64,000 bases of DNA from the NCBI RefSeq assembly GCF_000759025.1, contig NZ_JPOS01000035.1:148741-212740 (forward strand), given 5' to 3'. The notes beneath the pieces were generated by a model. That model worked only from the letters and a program-made list of their open reading frames with translations, did no database searches and had not been told where the DNA came from. Positions 34,164-42,298 of the stretch are shown piece after piece. The first letter of the stretch is position 1. Every line of letters starts with the position of its first letter. The translations under genes were made by a program, and so were the position numbers. Source of the DNA: Phaeodactylibacter xiamenensis (GTDB taxonomy: Bacteria; Bacteroidota; Bacteroidia; Chitinophagales; Saprospiraceae).

Positions 34164-36248
34164 ATGCGACAGCGCCTGATTACCTTCGTTTTATTCTTGA
34201 ACTTAATCCCCCTCTTTGCCCAGGAATGGGTGAGGCAGCACCCCTTTGAAGATCTCCGCGATGTACTGGATGTAGCCATGAGCCCCGGTGGCTTCGGCGT
34301 CATGGTCGGAGAAGATGGTTTGGCTATGGAAACCCAGGATTTTGGGGAGACCTGGGCTTACATTGGCGAAAACTTCATTGGAACGCAGCGGGAAGCTGCA
34401 TCCGTGCCCAATGGCGATGGCACTTACACCACCTGGATTGCGGGCAATGACCTTTGGCGCTCTTCCGATGACGGGCAGAGTTGGGAAAAGCTGCCCGATC
34501 CGGAGGGCGTTGGCAGTACCTTTTTTATGCATGTGCTACAGCCGGATGAGCTGTTTGTGGCCAATTATGTGACCCTCCTAAAAACCGCAGATGGAGGCGG
34601 GGACTGGACCGACATTACCCCTGAAAACGTAGGCTTTATTTCCAATATCTTCTTTCTGGACAGCAACCACGGCTGGGTCGGCAACCGGGATGGGCAGCTG
34701 TTCATCACGCAGGACGGTGGCCAAACCTGGGCGCAGGTGATGGTTGCCGAGGAGCTGGAGGAATATGTAGAGCCGCTCTTTATTGATGAGCTCAATGGCT
34801 ACGCCTCGCTCCGGGAAGACTTTTACCAAACCTCAGATGGCGGCTTTACCTGGGAAAAAATTGCCGATAATGCCTTTGGCAATTACACAGATGATATGAT
34901 GTTTACAGATGAAGCCGGGCAGTCTATTGTGGCCACCTCTTTTGACACGGGCATTTACCAGTCCACAGATGGCGGGCAGACCTGGTCGAGGACATTAACC
35001 GGGAGCATCAATAATGGATTGTACGCCCTTCCGGACGGTCGGGCATGGATTGGCAGCAACTATCGCTCCGTTTACTATTCGCCGGAGCCGGGTGGTGCCT
35101 ACCAAAACCTGATTCCGGGCCTCCGGGTAAGTTTACAGGAAATCGCATTTTGGGATATTGACCATGGCTGGGCCGTCGGCGGAAGTTCCGTCCTGAAGAC
35201 CTCCGATGGAGGCGACACTTGGGAAGCGTCAAGCCTTCAGGGCTTTAGCACAGAAAACAGCCTTCAGCAAATTCTGGTGATTTCCGAGCAGGAAGTTTGG
35301 CTGTCGGGCAGGCGGTACGTTGTGCGGACTACCGATGGAGGCGCGACCTGGGAAGAGCTGTTTGAAATCCCAGAGGGAAATCTGGAGTATGGTCTGGAAA
35401 AAGTGGGGAACAGTATTATGGTCGTTGCGAGAGAGGGCGTCATTTACCGCACGGAGGACAATGGTGCAACCTGGGCAGAGCTGACCGTGGATGGCGTAGA
35501 GCGCCTGCGCAGCTTCGACTTTCCTGACGAACAAACCGGCTATGCAGTGGGTAGTCAGAGTACTCTGATCAAAACAACAGACGGCGGTGCCAACTGGGCT
35601 GAAGTCTCCGCTGATCTGCCGGATGGCTTAAATATTCTGGAGGTCTCATTTATCAATCCGGATACCGGTTGGATTGTGAACCGGGATTTGTCAGACCACC
35701 TCTGGAAAACGGTAGATGGCGGGTTGACCTGGGCATCCAGCTCGGTTTCTCAAAATATCCGTTGGGCAGGGGTGGATCTTGTAAACGACACCCTGGGGTA
35801 TCTCTACGGCGGTACTTCCATTGTTGGCAGGGTTTACCAAACCACTGATGCTGGGGACAGCTGGTCCAGCCTACACGATATCAGTCTGGAAATCACTGAT
35901 GTTCACTTTGCCACGAATACATCAGTCAGCAGATTGTGGGTAGCTGGTGTAGCCGGTAATATTGAGCGGCTGGAAACGAAACTACTCACAAATGCACCAG
36001 AAAGCTACCCGGCACAGCACCTGAACGTCGCCCCTAATCCAACCACCGGCTCGCTGTTTTTGCAACTACCGGCTCAACTCAGCACCGATACCCGGATTGA
36101 AATCTACAATGCTGCCGGACAACTGGTATCCCAGCAAACCGCCACCTCTCAGCTTTCCACTGCCAGTTGGGCGCCCGGTTTGTACCTGCTGCGGCTGACC
36201 GATGGGCAGCGGCATTATCAGTCCAAAGTCATCAAAGCGCAGCCATAG
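34164..36248 (+). CDS. Secreted T9SS protein with YCF48/BNR-type propeller repeats
   Basis: 694 residues. Signal peptide MRQRLITFVLFLNLIPLFAQ. At least ten repeats of the YCF48/sialidase type with the T-x-D/N-G-G-x-T-W motif (QDFGETW, SSDDGQSW, TADGGGDW, TQDGGQTW, TSDGGFTW, STDGGQTW, TSDGGDTW, TTDGGATW, TEDNGATW, TTDGGANW, TVDGGLTW, TTDAGDSW). This predicts one or two beta-propellers. A T9SS sorting domain follows (VAPNPTTGSLFL, NAAGQLVSQQ, WAPGLYLLRL, KVIKA). It separates the degenerate kinase from the response regulator. Ligand unknown. Confidence 0.87.
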   Translation: MRQRLITFVLFLNLIPLFAQEWVRQHPFEDLRDVLDVAMSPGGFGVMVGEDGLAMETQDFGETWAYIGENFIGTQREAASVPNGDGTYTTWIAGNDLWRSSDDGQSWEKLPDPEGVGSTFFMHVLQPDELFVANYVTLLKTADGGGDWTDITPENVGFISNIFFLDSNHGWVGNRDGQLFITQDGGQTWAQVMVAEELEEYVEPLFIDELNGYASLREDFYQTSDGGFTWEKIADNAFGNYTDDMMFTDEAGQSIVATSFDTGIYQSTDGGQTWSRTLTGSINNGLYALPDGRAWIGSNYRSVYYSPEPGGAYQNLIPGLRVSLQEIAFWDIDHGWAVGGSSVLKTSDGGDTWEASSLQGFSTENSLQQILVISEQEVWLSGRRYVVRTTDGGATWEELFEIPEGNLEYGLEKVGNSIMVVAREGVIYRTEDNGATWAELTVDGVERLRSFDFPDEQTGYAVGSQSTLIKTTDGGANWAEVSADLPDGLNILEVSFINPDTGWIVNRDLSDHLWKTVDGGLTWASSSVSQNIRWAGVDLVNDTLGYLYGGTSIVGRVYQTTDAGDSWSSLHDISLEITDVHFATNTSVSRLWVAGVAGNIERLETKLLTNAPESYPAQHLNVAPNPTTGSLFLQLPAQLSTDTRIEIYNAAGQLVSQQTATSQLSTASWAPGLYLLRLTDGQRHYQSKVIKAQP

Positions 36249-36304
36249 GCGATATGAGTGTAAAACAGGGTAAAGGCACTAAATTTGAATTTACCACGCC
36301 TGAA
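36248..36304 (+). pseudogene. Possible histidine-kinase C-terminal remnant
   Basis: After the T9SS stop, one frame reads GDMSVKQGKGTKFEFTTPE, which resembles the final G2-box/beta strand of a HATPase domain (G-x-GTxFxFxxP). It has no start and only ~19 codons. It may be a second kinase fragment left from rearrangement between the TPR protein and the response regulator. Short length makes chance resemblance possible. Confidence 0.35.
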
Positions 36305-36361
36305 ACACGCAGGAGCGGATATTTGTGGCTTTTTTGCCCTGGATTGTGCCACATGTCGCAC

Positions 36362-36407
36362 ATAGCCAGCGAAATCTATGTATTTTTGGGTATATTTCGC
36401 TGGCTAT
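36362..36407. promoter_or_regulatory. Perfect 14-bp inverted repeat before the ATPase gene
   Basis: ATAGCCAGCGAAAT (36362-36375) is inverted exactly at 36394-36407 with an 18-base spacer, ending 12 bases before the ATPase start. Position suggests an operator or a translation-occluding hairpin rather than a terminator. Confidence 0.5.
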
Positions 36408-36419
36408 AAATAGAATCAT

Positions 36420-37853
36420 ATGTTGCAATTGGTTGGAAGGGCAGAGGAGAAGCAAGTACTGCTGAATGCTTATGCATCCGATGAGCCAGAGATGGTAGCG
36501 GTCATTGGGCGAAGAAGGGTTGGAAAGACCTTCCTGGTACGCACCGTACTGCAGGGGAAGATTGACCTGGAGGTGACGGGTATTCAGAACACCACCTCCA
36601 AGCCTCAGATCGAAAACTTCCACTTTTTGCTGAAAGATCTTGCCGGTGATAATGTGGCTTTGCCAACTCCCGCAAGCTGGCTGGAAGCCTTTCGGCAACT
36701 GATTACGGTACTGAAGAACGACAACGGCGTATCTCGTAAAAGGGTGCTCTTTTTTGATGAGCTTCCGTGGCTGGCCTCTCGCAAATCCGGATTTTTGGAA
36801 GCATTCGGGTTTTTCTGGAACAACTGGGCTTCTAAAAACAACATTTTGGTGATTATTTGTGGGTCTGCAGCCTCTTGGATGATCAAGCGAGTCGTTCAAA
36901 ACCGTGGCGGACTGCACAATCGTATCACCAAACGTATTTATCTCAAGCCGTTTACCTTGTCGGAAACCGAAGCTTACTTGACGCACCGGAATGTTCATCT
37001 TAACCGCTATCAGATTGCCCAACTTTACATGATTATGGGAGGTATCCCGCATTACCTCAAAGAGGTGAAAGCAGGGAAGAGCGCGGCGCAGAATATTGAT
37101 GATATATGTTTCTCGGAGGGAGGCTTGTTGCGGGATGAATTTACGAGCCTTTATCCGGCTCTTTTTGAAAAAGCAGACCGTCATATTGAGGTTGTCCGGG
37201 CATTGGGCAAAAAGTGGAAAGGCCTTACACGGAAACAAATAGTAGCTCAAACCGGGCTATCAGAAGGAGGCACCGTGTCCAAAATACTGCGCGAGTTGAT
37301 TCATTCTGGTTTTGCCTCTTCTTATTATCCGTTCGGGAAGCGGAAAAAGGAAATGCTTTATCGCCTCACTGACGAGTACTCCCTTTTTTACTTGCACTTT
37401 ATAGAAAGGAAGCAGGTGCAGGAACGTGGCATGTGGAAAAGTCTTAGCCAGACTCCGGTATACAAATCCTGGTCGGGATATGCCTTCGAGAGTCTTTGCC
37501 TGAAACACATTTACCAAATCAAGAAGGCACTTCAAATTGGGGGTATCTACTCCGAAGCGGTTTCTTTTACCTTCGCGGGCAATGACGAGCTGCCGGGTAC
37601 TCAAATAGATTTGCTCATCGACAGAAATGACAGCGTTATCAATTTGTGCGAGCTCAAATTCTATAACGAGCCCTTTACCATCAACAAATCCTACGCTGAG
37701 CAATTGGAGCGAAAACGCCATATCTTCAAGACCGTGTCTAAAACCAAAAAACAAGTCTTCATCACGCTGGTCACTACCCATGGGCTACAGACCAATCAGC
37801 ACAGTCTGGGCTTGGTGGATAGTGCGTTGGACTTGAATGCACTGTTTGATTAA
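36420..37853 (+). CDS. STAND-like (archaeal-ATPase/DUF234) ATPase with PD-(D/E)XK domain
   Basis: 477 residues from TTG/ATG-type start at 36420. Walker A GRRRVGKT (30-37), Walker B VLFFDELPW (109-117), sensor IICGSAASWM and the GGIPHYL helix-turn of the archaeal ATPase clade. A winged-helix segment follows (LTRKQIVAQTGLSEGGTVSKILRELIHSGF). The C-terminal nuclease-like fold has QIDLLIDRNDSVINLCELKFY (D...ExK). These proteins are common, often mobile, and thought to act in DNA-level conflicts, though function is unproven. The promoter-proximal inverted repeat suggests tight control. Confidence 0.8.
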   Translation: MLQLVGRAEEKQVLLNAYASDEPEMVAVIGRRRVGKTFLVRTVLQGKIDLEVTGIQNTTSKPQIENFHFLLKDLAGDNVALPTPASWLEAFRQLITVLKNDNGVSRKRVLFFDELPWLASRKSGFLEAFGFFWNNWASKNNILVIICGSAASWMIKRVVQNRGGLHNRITKRIYLKPFTLSETEAYLTHRNVHLNRYQIAQLYMIMGGIPHYLKEVKAGKSAAQNIDDICFSEGGLLRDEFTSLYPALFEKADRHIEVVRALGKKWKGLTRKQIVAQTGLSEGGTVSKILRELIHSGFASSYYPFGKRKKEMLYRLTDEYSLFYLHFIERKQVQERGMWKSLSQTPVYKSWSGYAFESLCLKHIYQIKKALQIGGIYSEAVSFTFAGNDELPGTQIDLLIDRNDSVINLCELKFYNEPFTINKSYAEQLERKRHIFKTVSKTKKQVFITLVTTHGLQTNQHSLGLVDSALDLNALFD

Positions 37854-37872
37854 TTGGAAATCGGATTTTATT

Positions 37873-37916
37873 CCTGCTTGCCCGCCTGCCATACCGCAGG
37901 TGGGCGGGCAGGCAGG
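37873..37916. repeat. GC-rich hairpin repeat, relative of 1772-1802
   Basis: CCTGCTTGCCCGCC (37873-37886) pairs with the complementary GGCGGGCAGGCAGG ending at 37916, one mismatch. It shares CCTGCTTGCC and the GGCAGG tail with the hairpin at 1772-1802. It lies between the ATPase and the response regulator. Confidence 0.6.
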
Positions 37917-37944
37917 TCCGTCAAACACCTAAGTAAAAGCAACC

Positions 37945-38589
37945 ATGATCCGGGTACTAATCGTAGATGACCATCAGCTGGTGGTAGACGGGCTGAAGCT
38001 CACCCTCGCGCAAGCCGATGATTTGGAATGCGCAGGCACCGCCAATGATGGGAAAGAAGCCCTCAAGCTCCTGGAGCAGGTCGAAGCCGATGTGGTGCTG
38101 CTGGACATTAACATGGAAGGCATGAACGGGCTGGAAACCTGCCGGGCGCTGCACCACCGGTTTCCTGCCCTTGCTGTTTTAGCCCTGTCTACGCTTAAGG
38201 AAGCCAGTATGGTCAAAGCCATGCTCCGCGAAGGCGCCGCCGGCTACCTGCTCAAAAGCGCCGATACGCATGAGTTCCTCAAAGCCATCCGTAAAGTCGG
38301 GACCGGGCAGCGCTACTACAGTCCCGAAGTAGCAGAAGCCGTCATGGACAGCCTGAGCGCCGCACCGGCAAAGGAAGCCCACCCGGTACTCCCGGTGCTG
38401 ACTCGCCGCGAGCGGCAGGTCCTGCAGCTGATTATCCACGAATACACCACCGCCGGAATTGCCGAAAAGCTGTCCATCAAATTTGCTACGGTAGAGACGC
38501 ACCGGCGCAACCTCCTGGTCAAGCTGGGCGCACGCAATACGGCCGGGCTGGTGCGGATTGGGCTGCAGTATGGGTTGGCGGAGGGGTGA
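37945..38589 (+). CDS. NarL/FixJ-type response regulator
   Basis: 214 residues. Receiver domain: D8/D9 acidic pair, phosphoacceptor D54 (VVLLDINMEG), Lys104 (YLLKSA). LuxR-type HTH ~150-205 (LTRRERQVLQLIIHEYTTAGIAEKLSIKFATVETHRRNLLVKLGARNTAGLV). All catalytic positions are intact. Its natural partner would be a TPR/HisKA_3 kinase, and the TPR protein at 32815 retains only such a kinase's tail. The regulator may thus be unpaired, use another kinase, or act unphosphorylated. Confidence 0.9.
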   Translation: MIRVLIVDDHQLVVDGLKLTLAQADDLECAGTANDGKEALKLLEQVEADVVLLDINMEGMNGLETCRALHHRFPALAVLALSTLKEASMVKAMLREGAAGYLLKSADTHEFLKAIRKVGTGQRYYSPEVAEAVMDSLSAAPAKEAHPVLPVLTRRERQVLQLIIHEYTTAGIAEKLSIKFATVETHRRNLLVKLGARNTAGLVRIGLQYGLAEG

Positions 38590-38634
38590 CTAAAGGTATC
38601 CCATTTGGCAAAATTACGCTACTTGCTTCCCTCG

Positions 38635-38666
38635 CCCTGTCCGGCAGCTTCGGGCTGTCGGGCAGG
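38635..38666 (+). terminator. Response-regulator terminator hairpin
   Basis: CCCTGTCCGGCAGC (38635-38648) pairs with GCTGTCGGGCAGG (38654-38666), 5-base loop, 46 bases after the regulator stop. The 364-base gap to 38954 further holds an imperfect inverted pair, ATCGCTATCGGAGCC and AGCCCCGATAGCTAT, with nested GTCAGGT/ACCTGAC (about 38695-38785), and no gene. Confidence 0.55.
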
Positions 38667-38953
38667 TTAAGCCTGTAGAGCCTTCCGCTGCTTCTGATCG
38701 CTATCGGAGCCAAAATTGACTTTGTTTTACTTTAAGTCAGGTGGCGGCTTTAGCCCCGATAGCTATACGGGGGCGACCTGACAGCACTGGCTCAGGCCGC
38801 AATTCCAAAATCGCCGCCTAAGTCGCCGATATTTGGTGCGTTTGCTCTAATCACAGACACCTACTTTCAATATTCCATCCCTTTGCTTATATTGCTTTTT
38901 CTTATGAACTATCAAAACATTGCAGGAACAACCAGCCTCACTCAAAAAACAAA

Positions 38954-39817
38954 ATGATATCCACTCCTACCCAAGACAAAAACGGCTATAGTGTACTCCT
39001 CCCCGGCAATGTAAAGCTCGAAATGGTAAAGGTGAAAGGCGGCACTTTTATGATGGGTAATGAGGAGTTCGATAGCGCAAAACCGGTACATGAAGTCAGC
39101 CTATCCGATTTTCACATCGGAAAATACCCAGTCACCGTAAGGCAGTATTTGGCATTCGTGAAAGAAACGGATAGCCACCACCCGGAGTGGATGGATGAAG
39201 GCAGTGTGTACAACATCAAGACGGGTAACGAAAATCACTACAAAAAACTGGGTAAAGCCCTGATGCATCCGGATCACCCCATAGTTGGTGTAAGTTGGAA
39301 AGACGCAGTAGCGTTTTGCGAGTGGATGAACAATCAGTGTGAGGGCAAAAAATTTCGCCCGCCCAGCGAAGCGGAATGGGAATATGCCGCGCGCGGAGGC
39401 AGGCACATCCTTATGGATGCAGGTCGCGGAGGAAAAAACAATCAGGGGCTACAATATGCTGGTAGCAACAAACTGAAAGAAGTAGGCTGGTATAGCAAAA
39501 ATAGTAACGGTCAAACGCAACGAGTGGGCCTGAAACAGCCGAATGAACTTGGGCTTTATGATATGAGTGGCAACGTATGGGAGTGGTGCGCAGATTATTG
39601 GCATGAAAACTATGAAGGAGCCCCTGCAGGTGGCAGTGTCTGGATGACAGGAGGGGATAAAGATAGCCGAGTGGTTCGTGGCGGGTCTTGGTCGTCGATG
39701 ATTTCGATTGCCGCCCGTCGAGCCGCTTCGGGAACTATGCGAGTCTCCGAGACTTCAATGTTGGTTTTCGTCTTGCCCGGTACCACCCGCCGGAGCGGTA
39801 GCGGAGGTGGGTACTAA
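38954..39817 (+). CDS. DGR target 1: FGE-sulfatase/C-type-lectin variable protein, frameshifted in VR
   Basis: 287 codons as read. It has the FGE-sulfatase fold: MVKVKGGTFMMGNE, HIGKYPVTVRQY, PIVGVSWKDAVAFCEWMN, RPPSEAEWEYAARGG, LGLYDMSGNVWEWCADYW, then RVVRGGSW (239-246). Beyond W246 the frame reads nonsense. One base is missing relative to the template; restoring it gives ...VDDFDCRPSSRFGNYASLRD-FNVGFRLARYHPPER and a stop at 39799-39801, as in its paralogues. The FGE catalytic Cys pair is absent, so this is a binding scaffold, not a formylglycine-generating enzyme. Function: likely hypervariable ligand recognition. The lost base may be biological or an assembly error. Confidence 0.88.
   Translation: MISTPTQDKNGYSVLLPGNVKLEMVKVKGGTFMMGNEEFDSAKPVHEVSLSDFHIGKYPVTVRQYLAFVKETDSHHPEWMDEGSVYNIKTGNENHYKKLGKALMHPDHPIVGVSWKDAVAFCEWMNNQCEGKKFRPPSEAEWEYAARGGRHILMDAGRGGKNNQGLQYAGSNKLKEVGWYSKNSNGQTQRVGLKQPNELGLYDMSGNVWEWCADYWHENYEGAPAGGSVWMTGGDKDSRVVRGGSWSSMISIAARRAASGTMRVSETSMLVFVLPGTTRRSGSGGGY
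39668..39783 (+). other. Variable repeat VR1 (116 bp)
   Basis: By my manual base-by-base alignment to the template 41294-41410, VR1 has the same first 24 and last ~21 bases. In between it differs at 20 positions, and all 20 are adenines in TR. One further TR adenine (the second base of the first variable codon) is deleted, which shifts the frame. Non-adenine positions are unchanged. This is the signature of adenine-directed mutagenic retrohoming. Confidence 0.93.
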
Positions 39818-39880
39818 CCCTCGGTCACTTTTATTCTTTTACCCTCTTCTTGTTTTAGCGCGCAGCGCTCGAAAATTTTT
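39809..39880. repeat. Post-VR repeat unit 1 with AGCGCGCAGCGCT hairpin
   Basis: This unit (GGTACTAA...TCGGTCACTTTTATTCTTTTACCCT...TTAGCGCGCAGCGCTCGAA) recurs after VR2 at 42291-42362. It contains AGCGC-GCA-GCGCT (39857-39869), a small hairpin downstream of the VR. A hairpin/cruciform at this position is known to promote retrohoming in the Bordetella phage DGR; that role here is inferred. Between VR1 and this unit an extra ~31 bases encode HPPER-stop in the unshifted frame. Confidence 0.7.
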
Positions 39881-40220
39881 ATTTTTCCAGTGATTTAAGC
39901 CATCCACCAGTCATTCGCCCGATTTCATTGAGTCGAGTGGCAAATGCCTCATATTTCCCAGAGTGGTATAAGCCAAGTTCGTAGCACAAACGGAAGTAGT
40001 GGCGGAGAATTTCAAGGCTTACATTTGCTTTTGCAAGTAAAAGGCGTTTCTGAGGAACTTTGGAATAATAGGCTTCAATATACAACTCCAGTAAATCTGA
40101 AAGCTGGCTTTGTATACGGTCTCCCAAAGTGAATTTCTGATTTCTAGGAAATTTGTTCAGGGTTGGAATTGCAAACTTCAGCAGTTCATAGACTTTCTGA
40201 GTGATAATATCCTTTTTCAT
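39879..40220 (-). CDS. avd: Avd-like DGR accessory protein
   Basis: 113 residues from ATG 40220 ([14 protein letters not shown]), a four-helix bundle. [34 protein letters not shown], a long helix [25 protein letters not shown], and [15 protein letters not shown] match the Avd / 'four helix bundle protein' family. Avd forms a pentamer that binds the RT and template RNA and is needed for mutagenic cDNA synthesis. Here it is transcribed away from the RT with only one base between the two start codons, so each promoter would lie inside the other's gene. Its stop lies at the edge of post-VR repeat 1. Confidence 0.85.
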   Translation of the reverse strand: MKKDIITQKVYELLKFAIPTLNKFPRNQKFTLGDRIQSQLSDLLELYIEAYYSKVPQKRLLLAKANVSLEILRHYFRLCYELGLYHSGKYEAFATRLNEIGRMTGGWLKSLEK

Positions 40221-40221
40221 T

Positions 40222-41328
40222 ATGAAAACGGTAAAACGGTTATTCAATACGATTACTTCGTTCGACAATTTATTGGAAGCTGCCAAGAAAGCCCAAAAGG
40301 GTAAGCGGTATAAACAAACCGTCGCTCAATTTCACTTCCGCCTGGAAGAAAATCTGTTGTTATTGCAGGAAGAATTACAGGATGGCTCTTATCAACCAGG
40401 GGACTACCGCACCTTCTATATTTACGACCCAAAAGAGCGAATGATAAGTGCTGCACCCTATAGAGATAGAGTGGTACACCATGCTCTATGCAATGTGATT
40501 GAACCTGTTTTTGAACAAACTTTTATATTCGATTCTTATGCTAACCGAAAAGGCAAGGGAACGCATAGAGCTATAAAACGATACCAGCAATATGCAAAGC
40601 AGCATCCCTATGTCCTTAAATGCGACATTCGAAAGTTTTTTCCGAGCATTGACCATAAAGTACTCAAACGGGAGTTGCGAAGAAAAGTTAAGTGCCAAAG
40701 GACGAATCATCTAATTGATACCATCATTGACAATTCAAATCAACAGGAACCGCATTTGCAGTGGTTTGCTGGCGATGACTTATTTTCACCACTCGAAAGG
40801 AGAAAAGGCTTACCAATTGGTAATCTCACCAGCCAGTTTTGGGGCAATGTCTATTTGAATCGTTTTGACCATTTTGTAAAAGAAGAGCTGCGGGTGCCAG
40901 GCTATATTCGGTATGTGGATGATTTTGTATTGCTTGGTCATGACAAAAGGGAGATTCATCGTTGGGAGACTGCTGTTTCGGATTATCTGGCTTCATTGCG
41001 GTTAATATTGCATCCCAATAAAACACAGATACATCAGACCAAAGACGGTATCCCATTCTTAGGCTTTCAGGTGTATCCGCACTATTGTTATGTACGCAAA
41101 GAAAAGATAAGCCGGTATCGAAGGTACTTACGAAGTAACCTCCGGCTTAAAGAAAACGGCAAGCTAAGTCCACAGGACTTAGAAAACCAATTAAATGCAT
41201 GGCTGGGGCACATTCGGTTTGGAAATAACACTAGATTAGAATATAACATTTTTTGGTATCTTCGCAAGCATAGGGTTGGGCTGTTTAAGCACCCGAGTGG
41301 TTCGTGGCGGGTCTTGGAACAACAATGA
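40222..41328 (+). CDS. DGR-type reverse transcriptase
   Basis: 368 residues from ATG 40222 (a GTG at 40201 is possible). RT motifs in order: [13 protein letters not shown] (catalytic D135), [21 protein letters not shown] (GNLTSQ 200-205; the SQ replaces the usual motif-4 pattern and marks DGR RTs), [12 protein letters not shown] (YVDD 231-234), FLGFQV. There is no maturase or RNase H domain. Its last ~11 residues ([11 protein letters not shown]) are encoded by the template repeat itself, which runs past the stop. The RT copies TR RNA with adenine-specific errors. Confidence 0.96.
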   Translation: MKTVKRLFNTITSFDNLLEAAKKAQKGKRYKQTVAQFHFRLEENLLLLQEELQDGSYQPGDYRTFYIYDPKERMISAAPYRDRVVHHALCNVIEPVFEQTFIFDSYANRKGKGTHRAIKRYQQYAKQHPYVLKCDIRKFFPSIDHKVLKRELRRKVKCQRTNHLIDTIIDNSNQQEPHLQWFAGDDLFSPLERRKGLPIGNLTSQFWGNVYLNRFDHFVKEELRVPGYIRYVDDFVLLGHDKREIHRWETAVSDYLASLRLILHPNKTQIHQTKDGIPFLGFQVYPHYCYVRKEKISRYRRYLRSNLRLKENGKLSPQDLENQLNAWLGHIRFGNNTRLEYNIFWYLRKHRVGLFKHPSGSWRVLEQQ

Positions 41329-41410
41329 TAACAATTGCCGCCCGTCGAACCGCAACAGGAACAATACGAATAACCGAAACAACAATATTGGTTTTCGTCT
41401 TGCCCGGTAC
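41294..41410 (+). other. Template repeat TR (117 bp)
   Basis: 117 bases with near-identity to both VRs. The variable core reads almost entirely as AAC/AAT codons (I count 14 AAY codons), so adenine mutation can give up to 15 residues per codon without stops at AAY. The constant 24-base start and ~21-base end match both VRs exactly. It overlaps the last 35 bases of the RT gene, stop included, and lies before VP2. Confidence 0.94.
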
Positions 41411-41581
41411 TAGAAATAACTGATTAGCCAGAGTTGCAGCGCCAAAACTGCCGCTGTAAGCGTGCTAGCGTTTAGTACGAGCCTTAGCCCTGTCTTCTTC
41501 ACCGAAGGCGAATACATCGAAACGGAAACGCGGTTAGTACCAAAATGGGGAACGCCGCTTTTCTCACGCTCAAAACATAAA

Positions 41582-42298
41582 ATGACCACCACTTCCACCC
41601 AAAACAAAAGCGACTACGATGTACTCCTCCCTGGAGGTACAAAGATTGAAATGGTAGAGGTAGAGGGCGGTACTTTTATGATGGGCAGTGAGGAACGCGA
41701 AAGAGAAAAACCAATACACGAAGTAAAAGTACCTAATTTTCATATTGGCAAACATCCCGTAACACAAGAACAGTGGGTAGCAGTAATGGGTGATAATCCC
41801 GCCAGATTTAGGGGTAGAGCGCATCCGGTAGATCGAGTACGCTGGCATGATACACAAGCATTCCTAAAAAAGCTCAATCAACTGGTAAATGAGGCATTTC
41901 GCCTGCCTAGCGAAGCGGAATGGGAGTATGCTGCGCGTGGAGGGAAATATAATCAGGGGCTGCAATATGCCGGTAGCAAAAAGCTGAAAGAAGTGGGATG
42001 GTATGACGAGAATAGCAATGGTCAAACTCAGCCGGTCGGGCTGAAACTGCCGAATGAACTAGGCATTTTCGATATGAGCGGTAATGTATGGGAGCGGTGC
42101 GCAGATCACTGGCATGAAAACTATGAAGGTGCTCCCGTGGATGGAAGTGCCTGGATAACAGGAGGAGAAAAACATAGGCGAGTGGTTCGTGGCGGGTCTT
42201 GGGACGACTATGATGGCAGTTGCCGCCCGTCGCTCCGCTACTGGTACCTTACGAATAACCGGAACTTCAATATTGGTTTTCGTCTTGCCCGGTACTAA
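41582..42298 (+). CDS. DGR target 2: FGE-sulfatase/C-type-lectin variable protein
   Basis: 238 residues from ATG 41582; the longer frame to 41462 lacks conservation. Fold segments: [95 protein letters not shown] (200-207). The VR encodes residues 200-238: D208, D209, Y210, G212, S213, L218, Y220, W221, Y222, L223, F229 are mutated from Asn/Arg in TR. The stop directly follows the VR. It lacks the FGE Cys pair. Likely a diversified binding protein; no signal peptide, so cytoplasmic unless exported by an unusual route. Confidence 0.9.
   Translation: MTTTSTQNKSDYDVLLPGGTKIEMVEVEGGTFMMGSEEREREKPIHEVKVPNFHIGKHPVTQEQWVAVMGDNPARFRGRAHPVDRVRWHDTQAFLKKLNQLVNEAFRLPSEAEWEYAARGGKYNQGLQYAGSKKLKEVGWYDENSNGQTQPVGLKLPNELGIFDMSGNVWERCADHWHENYEGAPVDGSAWITGGEKHRRVVRGGSWDDYDGSCRPSLRYWYLTNNRNFNIGFRLARY
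42179..42295 (+). other. Variable repeat VR2 (117 bp)
   Basis: Same length as TR. By manual alignment, 16 substitutions, all at TR adenines: to G (GAC, GAC, GGC, AGT, CGG codons), to T (TAT, TAC, TGG, TAC), and to C/T (CTC, CTT, TTC). No change at any non-adenine base. The frame is open throughout. Confidence 0.95.
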
